NCBI GenBank assembly: GCA_934320655.1
Contig: CAKRFN010000001.1
Location: forward strand, 248,001 to 312,000
Source of the DNA: an uncultured Eubacterium sp.
GTDB taxonomy: Bacteria > Bacillota > Clostridia > Lachnospirales > Lachnospiraceae
Direction of reading: 5' to 3'
Length of the DNA stretch: 64,000 bases
This document shows positions 60,334-64,000 of this stretch, one piece after another. The position numbers and the translations under genes were made by a program. Below the pieces are notes generated by a model. The model was not told the origin of the DNA, ran no database searches, and saw only the letters and a program-made list of their open reading frames with translations. Each line of letters starts with the position of its first letter. Within the stretch, counting starts at the first letter, position 1.

Positions 60334-61092
60334 TTACGCATCAAAATTCTCTTTTTTCTGTTCTGCGGCTTTCCCGTCACCCTTTTTAGTCACTGTACCG
60401 TCCGAAACCTCACGCTTTTGCTGTCCGTTTTCTGTGGACTCCCGCGGCGGCTCTTTCTTTTTCGGCTTTTCAAACAGGATGCTCAGATCAATATCGTCGT
60501 TGTCCAGATCAAAGACATCCATCATCTGTGCGCCAAAAATATCATGCATATAGGCATAAATCTGACGGCTGTTGATCTCCCGGTTCTGCTTCCTGATAAT
60601 ATTTTTTTTCAAATCAATGCGCACCTGTGTGATCCAATCCGATACTTCCCTGATCTCAGCCACATTGATGCGCAATTTTTCATAACAATATTGTACGGTC
60701 AGCAGCATGAGTTCCTTATTGACGCGACCGATCTCCCGCGGAAGATCCAGCAGTTCATCCTCATAGCTTTCCAGTTTTTCATTGATCTCATCGATCAGGC
60801 GCTTATCCTCATCGAGCTTTTTAGAGCTGATCCGCCCCTCGTTTTCTACGTGCGTTCCCTCCATATTTTCGACAATATTTCCCATCAGCTTAGACTTTAA
60901 CTTCTTAAGGTCCTTGATGTCATTATTGAGCTGACCCTGATGCTTGAGCAGATCGTTCAGCCGCTGTTCACATTCCTCAATCTCTTCCGTCTTTCCCTTG
61001 AGCGCAAACAGCTTGTGCCATTTCTGATCCAGAGTACAGATCGGTATTCTCTTATTTCGCAAAAAAACGGAAAAATCCTTGTCTTCTGCCAT
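60334..61092 (-). CDS. Coiled-coil protein of unknown function (252 aa)
   Basis: A 252-residue soluble protein that I do not recognise. About residues 35-125 are strongly helical and coiled-coil-like (KTEEIEECEQRLNDLLKHQG ... DEDKRLIDEINEKLESYEDELLDL). About 130-200 form a compact region (MLLTVQYCYEKLRINVAEI ... MHDIFGAQMMDVFDLDND). The tail from about 205 is Lys/Glu-rich and probably disordered. It has no signal peptide. It lies between rex and nnr, seven bases from rex, so it belongs to a redox-themed operon. Function unknown. Confidence 0.75.
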   Translation of the reverse strand: MAEDKDFSVFLRNKRIPICTLDQKWHKLFALKGKTEEIEECEQRLNDLLKHQGQLNNDIKDLKKLKSKLMGNIVENMEGTHVENEGRISSKKLDEDKRLIDEINEKLESYEDELLDLPREIGRVNKELMLLTVQYCYEKLRINVAEIREVSDWITQVRIDLKKNIIRKQNREINSRQIYAYMHDIFGAQMMDVFDLDNDDIDLSILFEKPKKKEPPRESTENGQQKREVSDGTVTKKGDGKAAEQKKENFDA

Positions 61093-61099
61093 TTAATAC

Positions 61100-61747
61100 T
61101 CAACCCTCTTTTTCTTTTGTATGCTTGACTGTGTTGTAAGATAACTGCATCAGACTGTCCGACAAATGGACATTTTCTACAATGACATCCGCGTCGAGCA
61201 GCTCCAGATCCACATGCGCGAAATTCCAGATTGCATGCACGCCGAGCCCTACCAGCTCATCCGCGATAGAGGCTGCCTCCGACTTCGGCATCGTCAGTGT
61301 CGCAATGTCCACTGGATGATTGTTCACATAATCCGGCAGCTCCGATAACGGAAGAATCGGTATTCCCCTCACATTCTGTCCGATCAGCTCCGGATCCACA
61401 TCAAACAACGCGCGGATCATAAAGCCGAGCTTTTCAAATTTGACATAGTTTGCGAGCGCCTGACCGAGATGTCCGGCTCCAATAATGATCACATCATGGG
61501 TCGTATTGAGTCCTAAGATCTTGCCGATCTCCTCATATAAGTATTTGACATTATAGCCATAGCCCTGCTGTCCAAAGCCTCCGAAATTATTCAGATCCTG
61601 TCTAATCTGGGACGCAGTAACATTCATCCGGCTGCTCAGATCATTGGATGAGATACGTTCAACCCCCGCATCCAGCAAATCACCGAGATAACGGTAATAC
61701 CGCGGCATCCGCCGGATGACCGCCTGTGAAATCCCCTTTTCTTCCAT
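61100..61747 (-). CDS. rex: Redox-sensing repressor Rex
   Basis: A 215-residue repressor that senses the NADH/NAD+ ratio. An N-terminal winged helix (SQAVIRRMPRYYRYLGDLLDAG ... RMNVTASQIRQDLNNFGGFG) binds DNA. A Rossmann domain with IIGAGHLGQALANY binds NAD(H), and the C-terminal domain-swap helix follows. The promoter upstream carries a Rex-box-like sequence, which suggests autoregulation. The ATG immediately follows AGGAG, which is close; GAGG 10 bases upstream may serve. It heads the rex-unknown-nnr-alr-mazF run. Confidence 0.95.
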   Translation of the reverse strand: MEEKGISQAVIRRMPRYYRYLGDLLDAGVERISSNDLSSRMNVTASQIRQDLNNFGGFGQQGYGYNVKYLYEEIGKILGLNTTHDVIIIGAGHLGQALANYVKFEKLGFMIRALFDVDPELIGQNVRGIPILPLSELPDYVNNHPVDIATLTMPKSEAASIADELVGLGVHAIWNFAHVDLELLDADVIVENVHLSDSLMQLSYNTVKHTKEKEG

Positions 61748-61788
61748 CTCCTAATTTCCTCAACCTTTCAGATAATTTACTAAATTTT

Positions 61789-61817
61789 AGTATATTCCTT
61801 TGTTAAGAATCTGTCAA
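61789..61817 (-). promoter_or_regulatory. Consensus promoter of rex
   Basis: On the minus strand, TTGACA (61812-61817), a 17-base spacer and TATACT (61789-61794), about 42 bases ahead of the rex start. The -35 box lies just before the stop of the ABC-F gene (61820). Confidence 0.85.
61800..61817. promoter_or_regulatory. Candidate Rex operator in the rex promoter
   Basis: TTGTTAA-GAAT-CTGTCAA resembles the Rex consensus TTGTTAA-N4-TTAACAA: the left half is perfect and the right half matches 4 of 7. It overlaps the -35 box and spacer, where binding would block RNA polymerase. Confidence 0.55.
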
Positions 61818-61819
61818 TC

Positions 61820-63763
61820 TCACTGCAAAGCCTCGTCACTCGCCAGTAATTCCCAGTTTTCATAGAGAGACTCTAACTGCTCATCGATCGCGGTCATCTG
61901 CGTATGCAGCTCCATCAGATGTGCAGAATTGGTCGCGATCGCCGGATCTGCCGCCTCTGCTTCGAGCTGTTCCCGCTGTGCCTCCAGCGTGGCGATCTGC
62001 TCCTCGGTTTTTTTCAGTTCATTTTGTTTTTTGCGGACGGCAGCCTGTTGTTTCTTCTGCTCCTGCCAGTCCATTTTTCCGGAATCATCCGATGCGGCGG
62101 ATACCGCAGACTGCGTTTGTCCATTCTGCCGCTCCGTCACATAGACACGTGTCAGCTCTGCCTGTTTTTCCAGATAATAATCATAATTTCCGATGTAGTT
62201 GACGATCGTTTTTCCGGTCAGATCCAGAATCCGCGTCGCCGTCTGATTGATAAAATAACGGTCATGCGACACGAAAAATACCGTACCTGTATACTGATTC
62301 AACGCCTGTTCCAAGATCTCCTTGGATACCATATCCAGATGGTTCGTCGGCTCGTCAAGGATCAGGAAATTTGCCTCCGAGAGCATCAGCTTTGCGAGCG
62401 AAAGTCTGCCGCGCTCGCCACCGCTGAGATCTGCCACGCGCTTTGTGACTGTCTCCTCCCCCGTGAACAAAAATGCTGCGAGGACGCTGCGCACCTTTGT
62501 ATTGTTCAGGTTCGGGTAGGCATCCTGTATCTCCTCAAACAGCGTCTTTTCTTCGCTGAGTAACTGCTGCTCCTGATCGTAATAGCCGATGTGCACATTC
62601 GCACCGAGTCGGACGGTTCCGGCATCCGCCGCCAGCTTTCCGGTAATGATCTTTAACATCGTCGTCTTACCGGTTCCGTTGTCACCGATCAGCGCCACGC
62701 GCTCACCGCGCTTAATCTCCAGATCAATGCCCGAAAACAGCTCATTACCCGGAAATGCCTTCGTCAGACCTTCGACAGATAGCACATCCTTACCGCTCGT
62801 AATGTTCGGCTCTAACGTGATGTGCATATCCGCCTGTTCCTCGACCGGCTTTTCCAAAAGCTCGATCTTTTCCAATGCCTTTTCACGGCTCTCCGCACGT
62901 TTGATCGACTTCTCGCGGTTAAAGGACTTTAACTTTGCAATCACTTCTTCCTGATGAGCGATCTCACGCTGCTGGTTTAAGTACTGCTTCATCTGCGCTT
63001 CACGGATCTGCGCCTTTTTTTTGCTGTACTGCGAATAATTTCCTGCATATACGTGTGCCTGATGCAGGAAAACTTCCACAACTTTCGTCACGATGCGGTC
63101 GAGAAAGTACCGGTCATGCGATACGAGTATGACCGCACCCTTATAGCCCTTTAAAAATCCCTCAAGCCATGTGATACTGGATAGATCCAGATGGTTTGTC
63201 GGCTCATCCAAAAGCAGGATATCCGGCTTGCGCACAAGCAGCTTGGCAAGCGACACCCGCGTCTTCTGCCCTCCGGAGAGTTCTCCCAGCTTCCGGTCAA
63301 ACATATCCTCCGAAAATCCGAGTCCGCGCAGGATTCCGCTCACTTCACTCTTGTAATAATATCCACCCTTCGCCTCAAATTCCTGCAAAAACGTATGGTA
63401 ATGCTCCATCAGCGTATCGAGCTCACTGCCCGATGTGTGCTTCATTTGTTCCTCAAAGGAACGAATCTGCGCCTCCATCTCTATGATGTCGGACTTCGCA
63501 CGGAGTACTTCCTCGTAGATCGTACAGTCGGCAGATACCTCCTGATACTGTGCCAGATACCCAATGCTCGTATTTTTTGCGATCGTCACCTCACCCTCAT
63601 CGGCAGACAATTCACCGATCAGAATCTTTAAGAGCGTAGACTTTCCGGCTCCGTTGATACCGACGATCGCAGCCTTTTCATTTTCCTCGATATGGAACGA
63701 GACTTTTTTTAAGATTTCTTCTGTTCCAAATGCTTTTGAAACATTTTGACAGGATAAAATCAT
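61820..63763 (-). CDS. ABC-F family ATPase
   Basis: A 647-residue soluble protein with two ABC domains and no membrane part. Domain 1 has Walker A GINGAGKST, signature LSGGQKTRVSLAK and LLLDEPTNHLD. A basic linker (about residues 240-310, RKKA/KSIKRAESREKA-type helices) follows. Domain 2 has GDNGTGKTT, LSGGERGRLSLAK and LILDEPTNHLD. The C-terminal coiled coil (about 570-640) is typical of YdiF/Uup-type members. ABC-F proteins act on ribosomes, in translation quality control or antibiotic protection; nothing here indicates a specific drug. It lies between icd and rex. Confidence 0.93.
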   Translation of the reverse strand: MILSCQNVSKAFGTEEILKKVSFHIEENEKAAIVGINGAGKSTLLKILIGELSADEGEVTIAKNTSIGYLAQYQEVSADCTIYEEVLRAKSDIIEMEAQIRSFEEQMKHTSGSELDTLMEHYHTFLQEFEAKGGYYYKSEVSGILRGLGFSEDMFDRKLGELSGGQKTRVSLAKLLVRKPDILLLDEPTNHLDLSSITWLEGFLKGYKGAVILVSHDRYFLDRIVTKVVEVFLHQAHVYAGNYSQYSKKKAQIREAQMKQYLNQQREIAHQEEVIAKLKSFNREKSIKRAESREKALEKIELLEKPVEEQADMHITLEPNITSGKDVLSVEGLTKAFPGNELFSGIDLEIKRGERVALIGDNGTGKTTMLKIITGKLAADAGTVRLGANVHIGYYDQEQQLLSEEKTLFEEIQDAYPNLNNTKVRSVLAAFLFTGEETVTKRVADLSGGERGRLSLAKLMLSEANFLILDEPTNHLDMVSKEILEQALNQYTGTVFFVSHDRYFINQTATRILDLTGKTIVNYIGNYDYYLEKQAELTRVYVTERQNGQTQSAVSAASDDSGKMDWQEQKKQQAAVRKKQNELKKTEEQIATLEAQREQLEAEAADPAIATNSAHLMELHTQMTAIDEQLESLYENWELLASDEALQ

Positions 63764-63835
63764 CGTTCGATTCCCCTTATATCATATACTAATACTAAAT
63801 ACCGCTCCCTGACCTCATACAGTGAACGGTTCATC

Positions 63836-64000
63836 CTATGCGTAATAGGACTCGAGTGTCTTGCGGATCTCCTTGATGAAATCACCGCTGTTTAATACAA
63901 CCGGATCAGGCAGCTCTGTGATTAGGGCGAGATCCTTTGTCATTTTTCCGGACTCGATCGTATCGATGCAAGCCTTTTCGAGACGGTCCGCAAAAGTCAT
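63836..64000 (-). CDS. icd: NADP-dependent isocitrate dehydrogenase (C-terminal end; runs off the window)
   Basis: The last 54 codons of a gene continuing beyond the right edge. The reading frame gives TFADRLEKACIDTIESGKMTKDL and ends LESYYA, which matches the C-terminus of the monomer family related to eukaryotic NADP-isocitrate dehydrogenases (the ACIDTIESGKMTKDLA block is distinctive). The enzyme oxidises isocitrate to 2-oxoglutarate with NADP. The active site is outside the window. No start can be judged. Confidence 0.85.
   Translation of the reverse strand: MTFADRLEKACIDTIESGKMTKDLALITELPDPVVLNSGDFIKEIRKTLESYYA

Noticed and set aside
12..64000. tRNA, rRNA or T-box elements
   Set aside because: I looked in all gaps for cloverleaf-like sequence, the GTTCRAATC-type arm and the TGGNACCGCG T-box. 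GCAAGAACCGCG at 21903-21914 was considered and does not fit. A short tRNA could still be missed by eye.

Overview
The window is a gene-dense stretch of chromosome from a spore-forming, Gram-positive anaerobe of the Clostridia, most likely the family Lachnospiraceae. The evidence is the set of genes: a small acid-soluble spore protein, a GerW/YtfJ-type spore protein, a PdaA-like cortex deacetylase, SEDS/PBP genes, RemA, Rex, a complete Rnf complex, a biotin-dependent sodium-pump/transcarboxylase operon, glycogen synthase, and the gene orders yicC-remA-gmk-rpoZ and cmk-ispH-rpsA. A lone cheR suggests a motile lineage. Species cannot be fixed from the sequence alone; a Roseburia-like organism would fit. 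No prophage, insertion sequence, CRISPR array, rRNA or tRNA was seen. Most of the window is core genome.

Layout. 1-2.5 kb: rimO (partial), rpoZ, gmk, remA, yicC, leftward from one strong promoter. 2.7-4.8 kb: rqcH and a spore protein, rightward. 4.9-9.0 kb: recG, fakA, asp23-like. 9.3 kb: rpmB alone. 9.6-11.9 kb: a 46-residue membrane peptide, gerW, a DUF2953 protein, an unknown gene and a Nudix hydrolase. 11.9-17.5 kb: a PBP, an FtsW/RodA protein, a U32 peptidase-family protein and zapA. 17.6-21.8 kb: ruvB, ruvA, an EetB-like membrane protein, a NusG-II (EetA-like) protein, miaB and a DUF896 protein. 21.82-22.47 kb: the only long gap, holding a consensus promoter and about 410 nt of extensively self-complementary sequence ahead of apbE. 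22.5-29.8 kb: apbE, pdaA-like and rnfCDGEAB. 30-31.8 kb: a YprB-like exonuclease and cheR, tail to tail. 32-38.3 kb: rpsA, ispH, cmk, a flavoprotein, an RpiR regulator and an L,D-transpeptidase. 38.6-43.8 kb: a five-gene biotin carboxyl-transfer/Na+ pump operon. 43.9-54.2 kb: dacF-like, xpt, a zinc-ribbon membrane protein, folD, ftsK/spoIIIE, uppP, tepA-like and glgA. 54.3-64 kb: a CFI-box protein, yebC, corC-like, mazF, alr, nnr, an unknown coiled-coil protein, rex, an ABC-F protein and the 3' end of an NADP isocitrate dehydrogenase.

Themes. Flavin-linked electron transfer is concentrated at 19-30 kb: RnfG and RnfD both carry the SGAT/TGAT flavinylation motif, ApbE is the transferase that would load them, and the NusG-II/Gx pair is related to extracellular electron transfer genes. 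Sodium energetics recur in Rnf and in the decarboxylase operon, which unusually has both kinds of carboxyltransferase subunit. NAD(H) state is covered by rex, which has a likely self-operator, and the NAD(P)HX repair enzyme. Cell-wall growth and lipid-carrier genes (PBP, FtsW-like, L,D-transpeptidase, DacF-like, Alr, UppP, PdaA-like) are scattered throughout.

The strongest candidate for something undescribed is the structured, promoter-led RNA at about 22.02-22.44 kb. Other points of interest are the hybrid transcarboxylase operon, a MazF toxin without an antitoxin, and several conserved-looking proteins of unknown function.
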